Source of the DNA: Rhodanobacteraceae bacterium
Lineage (GTDB): Bacteria > Pseudomonadota > Gammaproteobacteria > Xanthomonadales > SZUA-5
NCBI GenBank assembly: GCA_016713135.1
Contig: JADJPR010000016.1
Span: 62,001-126,000, forward strand
DNA length: 64,000 bases
Reading direction: 5' to 3'
The translations under genes were made by a program, and so were the position numbers. Each line of letters opens with the position of its first letter. The stretch's first letter is position 1. Below the pieces are notes generated by a model. It ran no database searches, was not told where the DNA came from, and worked only from the letters and a program-made list of their open reading frames with translations. Below are positions 25,526 to 34,011 of this stretch, piece after piece.

Positions 25526-26071
25526 TCAGTCGCGCGGGCGTTCGGACACCGGGCGCTTGGCGAGCTTGCGCTGCAGGCTGCGCCGGTGCATGCCGAGCAT
25601 CCGCGCGGCGGCCGAGACATTGCCCTCGCAGGCGGTCAGCGCCTGCTGGATGTGCTCCCATTCGAGCCGCCGCAGCGGCAGCATGTGCTCGGGCAACGGG
25701 GCTTCGTCCTCGGGTTCCGCCGGGCCGCCCTCGATCGCGCGCAGGATCGCGTCGATGCTCGCAGGCTTGGGCAGGTAGTCATCGGCGCCGCGCTTGATCG
25801 CCTCGACCGCGGTGGCGACGCTGGCGTAGCCGGTCAGCAGCACGATGCTCATGTCCTCGGACAGCTCTCGCAAGGGCGCGATCAGCGGCAGGCCGGAGCC
25901 CTCGGCCAAGCGCAGATCGAGCAGCGCGGCATCGGGGACCTCGGCGCGCGCCGCGGCGAGCGCGGCTGCACCGTCGTGGGCAATCCGCGTGCGATAGCCG
26001 CGACGTGCCAGCGAGCGCGCCAGTTGCCCGGCCCAGACACTGTCGTCGTCCACGATCAGCACATCGTTCAT
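25526..26071 (-). CDS. regA: RegA/PrrA/ActR-type redox response regulator
   Basis: A 181-residue response regulator with the acidic pocket at D8-D10, phospho-acceptor D52 (LLDLR) and a short C-terminal Fis-type helix-turn-helix (ALTACEGNVSAAARMLGMHRRSLQRKLAKR). This compact layout is that of RegA, which controls respiration and redox genes. Its start overlaps the sensor-kinase stop (ATGA). Members often govern terminal oxidases and denitrification, so norB in this window is a conceivable target, but nothing here proves it. Confidence 0.9.
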   Translation of the reverse strand: MNDVLIVDDDSVWAGQLARSLARRGYRTRIAHDGAAALAAARAEVPDAALLDLRLAEGSGLPLIAPLRELSEDMSIVLLTGYASVATAVEAIKRGADDYLPKPASIDAILRAIEGGPAEPEDEAPLPEHMLPLRRLEWEHIQQALTACEGNVSAAARMLGMHRRSLQRKLAKRPVSERPRD

Positions 26072-27318
26072 GCGTCCTCCAGGCCGCTGCGCAGGGCGGC
26101 AAGCGGCAGCCGGAATTGTGCTACGGATCCACCGCGGCCGGGCTTCAGTTCGAGGCGGCCGCCGAGCCGGTCGACAGTCGCGTGCGAGAGCGCCAGGCCG
26201 ACGCCGAGACCATGCTGCTTGTCCGAGCGGTACGGCAGCGGCGCGCGACCTTCGGCGGGTGCGCCGAGGCCTTCGTCCGCGATCTCGCCGAGCAGCGCAT
26301 CCGCTTCCAGGCGCAAGACCAGGTCAACCCGTTCGCGCCCGCGTTCGCGGCTGGCGTCGGCGGCGTTGTCGAGCAGGGCCTGCAGCAGGTGGGCGACGGC
26401 CGGGTCGGCGCGCACGGACACGCGCGGCAGCTCGATCCGCCGCTGCAACTGGATCTCGGGACGCAACAGTTCCCAGCGTGCGACCAGCTCGTCGATCCAG
26501 ACGGACAGCGGCAGCACGCGCTGCCGGCCAGGATCCGCCGCAGCCGCCAGTTCGCGCACATGATCGCGGCAGACCGCCACCAGCTCCTGCGCGCGCTGGG
26601 CCTCGGCGCGCAGGTCCGGCTGCGGCGACAGGTCTTCGGCCAGGTCGTCCAGCAGCAGAGTCAGGGTCGCCAGCGGCGTGTTCAGCGAATGCGCCATGGC
26701 CGCCGCGTGGGTCGCCAGGCCCAGGATGCCCTCATCGCGCGCCTGGCGCTCGCGCAGCAAGGCCAGTTCGCGCTCGCGCTCGTCGCGCAGTGCGGCCAGC
26801 CGGGTCAGCGCCGCCACGAAGACCACCGCGGTCAGCAGGAAGTTCACGGCCATGCCGGCCAGGTGCAAATCGAACAACCCGGCCAATCCGTGTACATGCG
26901 GCAGCGGCGGGCCCAGCCAGGCGGCTCCGGCATAACCCAGGGTGGCGAGGACCGCGACGACCAGGATGGTGCGCACCGGCAGCGCCAGCGTGGCGAGCGC
27001 GATCGGCACCAGGAACAGGGAAACGAAGGGATTGGTGGCGCCGCCGCTGAATCCAATCACGAGCGTGAGCTGGAGGATGTCGCCGCCCAGGTGGACCAGC
27101 GCCTGGCGCGGTGTGGCGGGTGCCGCCGGCGGCCGCAGCGTCAGCACGAGATTGAAGGCCGCGAGGACCGCCACACCGGCCCACAGCGGCGCTTGTGCCA
27201 AGGGAACGCCGAGGCCGCGCGTCGCGGCGAGGATAGCCAGCGATTGCCCGGCGACGGCCACCCAGCGCAGCAGCATCAACAGGCGCAGGAATCGCGCATC
27301 GACCTGGGTACGCAGCAT
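26068..27318 (-). CDS. regB: RegB/PrrB-type redox sensor histidine kinase
   Basis: The 416-residue kinase has six membrane helices with the ubiquinone-binding motif GGATNPF at 92-98, the phospho-acceptor H210 (HSLNTPLATL) and a C-terminal ATPase domain (LLDNAADAS, GLGVGLALSHATV). A cysteine at 250 lies exactly 40 residues after the histidine, the spacing of the redox-active Cys in RegB. All known sensing determinants are therefore kept. It is translated just before RegA. Confidence 0.9.
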   Translation of the reverse strand: MLRTQVDARFLRLLMLLRWVAVAGQSLAILAATRGLGVPLAQAPLWAGVAVLAAFNLVLTLRPPAAPATPRQALVHLGGDILQLTLVIGFSGGATNPFVSLFLVPIALATLALPVRTILVVAVLATLGYAGAAWLGPPLPHVHGLAGLFDLHLAGMAVNFLLTAVVFVAALTRLAALRDERERELALLRERQARDEGILGLATHAAAMAHSLNTPLATLTLLLDDLAEDLSPQPDLRAEAQRAQELVAVCRDHVRELAAAADPGRQRVLPLSVWIDELVARWELLRPEIQLQRRIELPRVSVRADPAVAHLLQALLDNAADASRERGRERVDLVLRLEADALLGEIADEGLGAPAEGRAPLPYRSDKQHGLGVGLALSHATVDRLGGRLELKPGRGGSVAQFRLPLAALRSGLEDA

Positions 27319-27326
27319 CCGGGCGG

Positions 27327-28289
27327 TTACCGTGTGGCGTAGCCGGTCAGCGCCAGGGTCAGCAACTGCTTCATTTCCTCGCGCAGGGAGATCGGCGAGA
27401 TCACCTCCGCATCCGGCCCGTAGCGCAGCACGTCCATCAGCAGCTCGCGCGCGTTGCCGAAGGGCAGTTGCAACTCGAAACGTCCGTCCGGCAGGAAGCG
27501 CCCCTTCTGCTGCGAATGCCAGCGCTCGTCCGCCACCCAGCGCGCGGCGTGCGCGGAGAAGCGGATCGTCGCCCAGGCGCGCGCCGGGCCGGAGAAGATG
27601 CCGTAGCTGGCGGCGAAGTGCGCATCCAGTTCCGCCTCCGGCCAGTCCTCGGCCGGCGCCTCCAGCATGCGCGCGGCGCTGATGCGGTCGAGGGCGAAGG
27701 AGCGCAGCCCGCGCTTGTCGTGGTCGAAGGCGTCCAGGTACCAGTTGTCGCGGTAATGCGTCAGCCGCTGCGGCGACACCGTGCGCACCGTGCCCTCGCC
27801 GGTGGAGCGCGCGCGGTAGCTGAAGCTCAAGCGGCGGCGTTCCAGCACGGCGCTGGTGACCGCGCGGAAGGTGGCATCGTCCAGCTTGCGACTGGCCTGG
27901 CGCAGCACGCGGATGCGCCCGAGGTGCTCGACCCGTTCGCCCACCAGTCCCTTGAGCCGCGGGCCGAGATCCCCCAGCGCCTCGGCCAGCGCACCCTCGC
28001 TTTGTGCGCTGAGCGCCTGGCGCGCCACCAGCAGGGCGTAGACCTCATCGGGCGACAGCCACAGCCCTGGCAGCTCGAAGGCATGCATCGGATCGGGCAC
28101 GTACTTGAAGCGATGCGGTTCTTCCTCGATCTCGATCGGCGCGCCAAGGGCATCGCGCAGGAAGGCGATGTCGCGGTACACCGTGGCCCGCGAGGCGTCG
28201 ATCTCCTCCATCAGCTTTTCAAGACTGACGCCGGTGCGATTGACCTTCAGCAGACGGTGCAAGCGGACGATGCGTTCGTAGCGGTCCAT
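27327..28289 (-). CDS. WYL-domain transcriptional regulator (YafY type)
   Basis: I placed the start at ATG 28289; upstream codons run into a repeat element. The 320-residue protein has an N-terminal winged helix (VSLEKLMEEIDASRATVYRDIAFLRDALG) and a WYL domain (LERRRLSFSYRA, DNWYLDAFDHDKRGLRSFALDRI). WYL proteins bind ligands such as nucleotides or nucleic acids and control repair, defence or catabolic genes. No target can be deduced. It is divergent from the ABC exporter genes and separated from them only by a palindromic element. Confidence 0.85.
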   Translation of the reverse strand: MDRYERIVRLHRLLKVNRTGVSLEKLMEEIDASRATVYRDIAFLRDALGAPIEIEEEPHRFKYVPDPMHAFELPGLWLSPDEVYALLVARQALSAQSEGALAEALGDLGPRLKGLVGERVEHLGRIRVLRQASRKLDDATFRAVTSAVLERRRLSFSYRARSTGEGTVRTVSPQRLTHYRDNWYLDAFDHDKRGLRSFALDRISAARMLEAPAEDWPEAELDAHFAASYGIFSGPARAWATIRFSAHAARWVADERWHSQQKGRFLPDGRFELQLPFGNARELLMDVLRYGPDAEVISPISLREEMKQLLTLALTGYATR

Positions 28290-28338
28290 GGCGGGGCCGG
28301 GTTCGGGATACGAGGGGCAGGTTGATCCTACCTTGGGG

Positions 28339-28547
28339 AAGCGGGGGGAGGTGAAGCGGGGGGAGATGAAGCGGGGCAAGGGACCTGTTCCGCGGCATGT
28401 ACGATGCCCTGTCGCCGGTCATGTCAACGACATTGCATGACCGAAGCAGCGCGCCCCCTCCCCTGCCCCGCTTCATCTCCCCCCGCTTCATCTCCACCCG
28501 CTTCACCTCCCCCGCTTCACCTCCCCCGCTTCACCTCCCCCGCTTCC
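28339..28547. repeat. Palindromic element, GAAGCGGGGGAGGTGAAG phrase
   Basis: The left arm repeats GAAGCGGGG(GG)AGRTGAAGCGGGGCAAGGG. After a loop of about 60 bases the right arm gives the complement, CCCTGCCCCGCTTCATCTCC and further copies. It fills the divergent gap between the WYL regulator and the ABC genes to within 41-50 bases of both starts, so any promoter must lie in or beside it. Confidence 0.75.
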
Positions 28548-28587
28548 CTATACTCCCCACCCTCTCCCCGCATTCCGGAAGCCGCGC

Positions 28588-29510
<923 letters not shown>

Positions 29511-29514
<4 letters not shown>

Positions 29515-30284
29515 GCACCGCCGTCCGCTGGGTCCCGTTCAAGACCATCGTGATCAAGGAAGTGAACCGCATCCTGCGCATCTGGGGCCAGACCCTGGTG
29601 CCGCCGGCGATCACCATGACCCTGTACTTCCTGATCTTCGGCCAACTGGTCGGCAGCCGCATCGGCGAGATGGGCGGCCACCGCTACATGGATTTCATCG
29701 TGCCGGGCTTGGTCATGATGAGCGTGATCCAGAACGCTTACGCCAATGTGGTCAGCTCCTTCTTCGGCTCCAAGTTCGGCCGCTATGTCGAGGAACTGCT
29801 GGTCTCGCCCACGCCGAACTGGGTCATCCTGGCGGGCTACGTCTCGGGCGGCGTGCTGCGCGGCTGCATGGTTGGCGGCATCGTGCTGGCCGTCTCGCTG
29901 CTGTTCACCGATTTGTCCATCGCGCACCCGCTGGTGATGGTCGCCAGCGTGGTGCTGGCGGGCGTGCTGTTCGCGCTGGCGGGATTCGTCAACGCGGTCT
30001 ACGCCAAGAAGTTCGACGACATCTCGATCATCCCCACCTTCATCCTGACCCCGCTGACCTACCTCGGCGGCGTGTTCTATTCGGTGGCCCTGCTGCCCGA
30101 GTTCTGGCGCAACGTCTCGCTCGCCAACCCGATCCTGTACACCGTCAACGCCTTCCGCTACGGGGTACTCGGCGAGAGCGACGTCTCGGTCGGCGTAGCC
30201 TTCGCGATCATGCTGGCGATGATCCTGGTGCTGGGCGCGTTCTGCCTGCGTCTGCTGGACAAGGGCGTGGGGCTGCGGGCCTGA
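29511..30284 (+). CDS. ABC-2 exporter permease (YadH type)
   Basis: A 257-residue permease with six hydrophobic helices and the ABC-2 signature region around YLGGVFYSVALLPEFWRNVSLANPILYTVNAFRYG. The start overlaps the ATPase stop, so the two subunits are made together and form the complete transporter. Confidence 0.9.
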
Positions 30285-30393
30285 GGCGCGAGGCTGGAGT
30301 TGCAGTGTCGCTGCCCGCGTGCTTTCTACTGGCTGGCAGTAATGATCGCGGCTGAAGCCGCTCATACCGAACAGGCCGCACGGCTTGATCCTG

Positions 30394-30482
30394 CGTAGGG
30401 CGGTGTATCGCAGAGCGATTCACCGCCGGCAGCTCGTGGCAAGTACCCGGGGAACGCGCTGCGCGCGTACCGCCGGGCTACA
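30394..30482. repeat. Pair of inverted GTAG-type REP hairpins
   Basis: GTAGGGCGGTG...CACCGCC forms one hairpin (stem GGCGGTGTATCGC). GTACCCGGGGAACGCGC with its complement ending CGGGCTAC forms a second, facing the first. Both have the GTAG head of Xanthomonadaceae REPs. They lie between the convergent permease and tatD genes. Confidence 0.6.
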
Positions 30483-30506
30483 CGCTGGGCCAAATGCGCA
30501 GTGTTC

Positions 30507-31295
30507 TCAGGGCAACCGGAAAAACGCCCTCGCCGTAGCGGTGCTGCTGGCCGCGAGCACTTCCGGCGCCTCGCCACGCGCCGCGGCCACGGCTTCGAGC
30601 ACCCATGGAAGGTACTTCGGCTCGTTGCGATGGGTCTTCGGCTTCGGCTTGATCGTGCGCGGCAACAGGTAGGGCGCGTCGGTCTCGATCATCAGGCGGT
30701 TGGCCGGGATGTCCTTCATCAGCGGCACCAGATGGGCGCCGCGGCGCTCGTCGCAGATCCAGCCGGTGATGCCGATGTGGCAATCGAGGTCCAGGCACTC
30801 GTACAACTCGCGCTTGTCGGCGGTAAAACAGTGCACTACGCAGGGCCCCAGGCGATCACGCACCTGGCGCAGGATGGAAATGAAGTCGTCGTGCGCATCT
30901 CGCTGGTGCAGGAACAGCGGTTTGCCGCAGGCGAGCGCCAGTTCAAGTTGCTGCTCGAAGCACCACTGCTGCGTCGGGCGCGGCGAGATGTCGCGGAAGT
31001 AGTCCAGGCCGGTCTCGCCGACCGCCACCACGTCCGCGTGCTGGTGCAGCGCGCGCAGCGTCTCATGGGTCTCGGCGGTGTAGTCGCTGGCGTGGTGCGG
31101 ATGCACCCCGGCGGTGGCGTACAGGAAGCGCGGCCAGCGCTGCGCCAGCGCATGCGCGTCGACGCTGCCCTGCTCGCTCGCGCCGGTGACGATGATCTCG
31201 CCGATCCCCACCGCCCGCGCGTGGTCGAGCACGCTGGAGAGGTCGTGCGCGAAGGATTCGTGCGAAAGGTTGGCGCCGATGTCGATGAGGTGCAC
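30507..31295 (-). CDS. tatD: TatD-family deoxyribonuclease
   Basis: A metal-dependent hydrolase of the TatD DNase family, involved in DNA or RNA repair and turnover. I chose GTG at 31295 (VHLIDIGANLSHESF), giving 262 residues as in E. coli TatD; the longer frame runs into a palindromic element. Metal ligands are visible in TAGVHPHHAS, VAVGETGLDYF, FLHQRDAHDD, VVHCFTA and IETDAPYL. Confidence 0.9.
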   Translation of the reverse strand: MHLIDIGANLSHESFAHDLSSVLDHARAVGIGEIIVTGASEQGSVDAHALAQRWPRFLYATAGVHPHHASDYTAETHETLRALHQHADVVAVGETGLDYFRDISPRPTQQWCFEQQLELALACGKPLFLHQRDAHDDFISILRQVRDRLGPCVVHCFTADKRELYECLDLDCHIGITGWICDERRGAHLVPLMKDIPANRLMIETDAPYLLPRTIKPKPKTHRNEPKYLPWVLEAVAAARGEAPEVLAASSTATARAFFRLP

Positions 31296-31344
31296 GAGGG
31301 CGGGATGCGAATTCGGGGGCGCGAAGCATAGTCGCGCGCCGCTG

Positions 31345-31452
31345 GTTGTGGGTTCTGGGTTGTGGGTTGTGGGCAGCAGGACATGGGCTTCGCCGACGCC
31401 CTGCGGCAACTCCAGCTTGCCCACAACTCAGAACTCACAACCCAGAACCCGC
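31345..31452. repeat. Palindromic element, GGTTGTGGGTT phrase
   Basis: Left arm: GGTTGTGGGTTCTGGGTTGTG and GGTTGTGGGC; right arm: GCCCACAACTCAGAACTCAC then AACCCAGAACC. The loop is about 40 bases. The same phrase forms the element at 40.4 kb. It lies in the divergent gap between tatD and the secreted hydrolase. Confidence 0.7.
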
Positions 31453-31525
31453 TCTTTGCCACCCAGTGCCAACACTGCCCAAATCCGTCACGCCCCATCC
31501 GCTGCGACGTCAACCGCGCGCATCT

Positions 31526-31593
31526 GTGACACTTCGCGTCACTTTTGCCCTTGCATTTCCCCAGGGTTCCGGGGACCATACTGACACGTATGG
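31526..31593. promoter_or_regulatory. Two dyads upstream of the secreted hydrolase gene
   Basis: GTGACACTTCGCGTCAC (GTGAC-N7-GTCAC, 31526-31542) and CCATACTGACACGTATGG (CCATAC-N6-GTATGG, 31576-31593) lie 100-170 bases before the GTG start. They could be operators or an mRNA hairpin. The half-site spacing does not match a CRP/Clp site. Confidence 0.35.
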
Positions 31594-31696
31594 TGTTGGG
31601 GCGGTGCGCTGAGCGCCGAGGGCACCAGGGCGGAATCCTGAAGGTTCACCGGCGGACGCAACCGCGCCCGCTCATTCACGTATCTGGGAGGAAATC

Positions 31697-33646
31697 GTGA
31701 AGCTCAATCGTCTCTCGCTGTCCATCGCCACCAGCCTGATTGTCGCGGCGCCGTTTGCGCATGCGGGCGGCATCGTCGCCAAGCAGCTCGCCGGTTCACC
31801 ATCCGAGTTCGCCGCGATGCAGCCGGCCAATCCGGCAGATGCCGCGATCCACTCGAAGGCCGCGCTGCTGCCGATCGAGATGAGTGTCGACAAGGCTGGC
31901 GGCATGACCGCCGAAGTGAAGCTGCCGGTGGAAACCGACAGCGTGCGCTTCCTGGTCTTCAGCGGCGACGAACTGGGCTGGAACGCGAGCCTGCGCTCGC
32001 CCTCTGGCCGCACCGAAAAGGCTGCGCGCGCGCTGGCCAGCGACAACAAGCTGATGGAATTCGGCGCCGAGAACGCGAAGGTCCCCACCGAGTACTACGC
32101 GCTGGACGGGATCGAGAGCGGCGAATGGACGGTCAAGCTGTCCGCCGCGCAAGGCGCTTCGTCGCGCGGTTTCGTGCTGGTCGAAGGCCAGTCGGACACC
32201 CAGCTGGTGTCGTACCAGACGCACACCAAGCAGCTTGTCGGTGAGCGCATCGGCTTCGTCGCCAGCCTGTACGGCGAGACCGGAGACGGCGAGATCCTGC
32301 ATGCCAAGGCTGCCGGTCGCGTCGGTTCCGCGTCGCTGCGCGTGACCACGCCGAGCGGCGAGGTGCAGAACCTGCCGATGTTCGATGACGGCCTGCACAG
32401 CGACGGCGCCGCGGGCGACGGCATCTTCGGCGGCGATTTCCTCGCCGACAAGGCTGGCCAGTACCTGGCGCAAGTGACCGTGCGTGGCAGCAACCGCGAA
32501 GGTCGTCCGGTGGTGCGCAGCGCCGAACACCCGCTGCCGATCCTCGAGCGCTCGCTGGCGCTGGCCGGCACCAAGGCCGCGGCGACGACGACGACCGAAG
32601 GCAACCGCCTGAGCCTGAATGTCCCGGTGGCCGCCGAGAAGTCGGGACAGCACTACCGTGGCTACGCCGAAGTGTGGGGCACCGACAAGGCCGGCAATGC
32701 CGTTCCGGTTGCCTGGGTGAGCGGCATGGTGTCCCCGGACAAGGGCAATGTCAGTTTCGGCCTCGACACCCGCTGGATCGCGCTGGCCGGCGCGCAGGCG
32801 CCGTTCGAGCTGCGCAAGCTGCGCATCGAAGATCCCGACTACTTCGTCACTCTGGCCGGCGCCGAGCGCCTGCCGATGAGCACCCCGGCGCTGCGCGTCA
32901 AGGCCAAGCCGTCCGAGATCGTCGTCGACGAGGCCATGACCATGGGCGTGCGTCCGGCGGATCTCGCCAGCAGCGGCGAGAAGGGCGTCGGCTCGCGCCT
33001 GCTGCTGGTGCACGGTTACTGCTCCGGTGGCGTCTGGCCGACCTCGCACTTCACGAATGCCTCGACCTTCCTCGACGCGAACCAGAACCGCACGCATGAC
33101 CAGTTCGCGCGCCTGATCCAGAGCTATGGCGCCACCTGGAACAGCTTCGGCGTGGTTGCGCACAGCCAGGGCGGCGCGGCGTCGCTGCACCTGTACACCT
33201 ACTACTGGAGCGGCCTCGACAACGCCGTCGGCAGCCGTTTGATCCAGTCGGTCGGCACGCCGTACCAGGGCACCAACCTGGCTGGCATCCTGGCGACGCT
33301 GGGCTCCTGGTTCGGCGTGGGCTGCAGCACCAACAACAACCTGACCTACAGCGGCGCCTCCAGCTGGCTGGCCGGCATCCCGACGTCCTCGCGCGCCAAG
33401 GTCAACTACTACACGACCAGCTTCAAGCTGACCAACTGGTACACCAACGACTATTGCCAGTTCGCCACCGACCTGGTGCTTTCCGATCCGGAAGACGGCA
33501 CCACCGAACAGGCCAAGGGCCAGCTCTCCGGAGCGGTGAATCGCGGCCATGTCACCGGCCAGTGCCACACCAGCGGCATGCGCGATCCGGCGCAGACGCA
33601 GAACAGCTCGCGCAATGCGACGATGAACACCAACGCCGCGCGCTGA
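31697..33646 (+). CDS. Secreted alpha/beta-hydrolase with choice-of-anchor-X-like N-terminus
   Basis: GTG start at 31697 with GGGAGGAA before it. The 649-residue product has a signal peptide (ending PFAHAGG) and an N-terminal beta region with a calcium-loop-like DDGLHSDGAAGDGIFGGDF (about 235-255), as in choice-of-anchor X / conditioned-medium-factor-like proteins. A C-terminal lipase fold follows: LLLVHGYCSGG near 437, nucleophile AHSQGG at about S489, and a likely His in QCHTSGMRD. An extracellular esterase or lipase role is inferred. It is followed by a good terminator. Confidence 0.75.
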   Translation: MKLNRLSLSIATSLIVAAPFAHAGGIVAKQLAGSPSEFAAMQPANPADAAIHSKAALLPIEMSVDKAGGMTAEVKLPVETDSVRFLVFSGDELGWNASLRSPSGRTEKAARALASDNKLMEFGAENAKVPTEYYALDGIESGEWTVKLSAAQGASSRGFVLVEGQSDTQLVSYQTHTKQLVGERIGFVASLYGETGDGEILHAKAAGRVGSASLRVTTPSGEVQNLPMFDDGLHSDGAAGDGIFGGDFLADKAGQYLAQVTVRGSNREGRPVVRSAEHPLPILERSLALAGTKAAATTTTEGNRLSLNVPVAAEKSGQHYRGYAEVWGTDKAGNAVPVAWVSGMVSPDKGNVSFGLDTRWIALAGAQAPFELRKLRIEDPDYFVTLAGAERLPMSTPALRVKAKPSEIVVDEAMTMGVRPADLASSGEKGVGSRLLLVHGYCSGGVWPTSHFTNASTFLDANQNRTHDQFARLIQSYGATWNSFGVVAHSQGGAASLHLYTYYWSGLDNAVGSRLIQSVGTPYQGTNLAGILATLGSWFGVGCSTNNNLTYSGASSWLAGIPTSSRAKVNYYTTSFKLTNWYTNDYCQFATDLVLSDPEDGTTEQAKGQLSGAVNRGHVTGQCHTSGMRDPAQTQNSSRNATMNTNAAR

Positions 33647-33670
33647 TCAGCGCACCCGGTTGGATCACAG

Positions 33671-33698
33671 AAGGGGCGCCCGTCAGGGTGCCCCTTTT
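33671..33698 (+). terminator. Rho-independent terminator after the secreted hydrolase
   Basis: AAGGGGCGCCC-GTCA-GGGTGCCCCTTTT: an 11-pair stem with one G-T pair, a four-base loop and a T run. It lies 25 bases after the stop, before the palindromic element begins. Confidence 0.8.
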
Positions 33699-33727
33699 GC
33701 TTTGGCCTTGGTTGTTTCTGGGACAGT

Positions 33728-34000
33728 CAAACGCGGAGACGCAGAGCGCGCGGAGAAGAACCAGGTCTGCAAACCTCCGCGATCTTGAGCCAGGAGCAGG
33801 ACGCAGAGGACACAGAGTAAAAGCAGAGAGGGCGCGGAGAAAGACTGAGCCGGGTGAGTCCAGGGCTTTCCGCGGCACTCTTTGCACTTCGTCCGCGCCC
33901 GGACTTGTGGCACCCGGTGGGAGCACGGACCCGATTCGCAGCGTCTTTGCGCTCTCTCTGCCTTTCCTCTGTGTCCTCTGCGTCCCGCTCTTGTGTCGGC
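33728..34000. repeat. Palindromic element, ACGCGGAGACGCAGAG phrase
   Basis: Left arms AAACGCGGAGACGCAGAG and GACGCAGAGGACACAGAG, right arms CTCTGTGTCCTCTGCGTCCC. The interior is long, about 150 bases. It fills the gap between two convergent genes and ends 12 bases from the stop of the acetyl-CoA hydrolase-family gene. The same phrase recurs at 44.2, 47.5 and 57.4 kb. Confidence 0.65.
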
Positions 34001-34011
34001 GCCTGGGGCAC

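Noticed and set aside
31526..31542. CRP/Clp site upstream of the secreted hydrolase
   Set aside because: The half-sites GTGAC and GTCAC are separated by 7 bases, which does not fit TGTGA-N6-TCACA.
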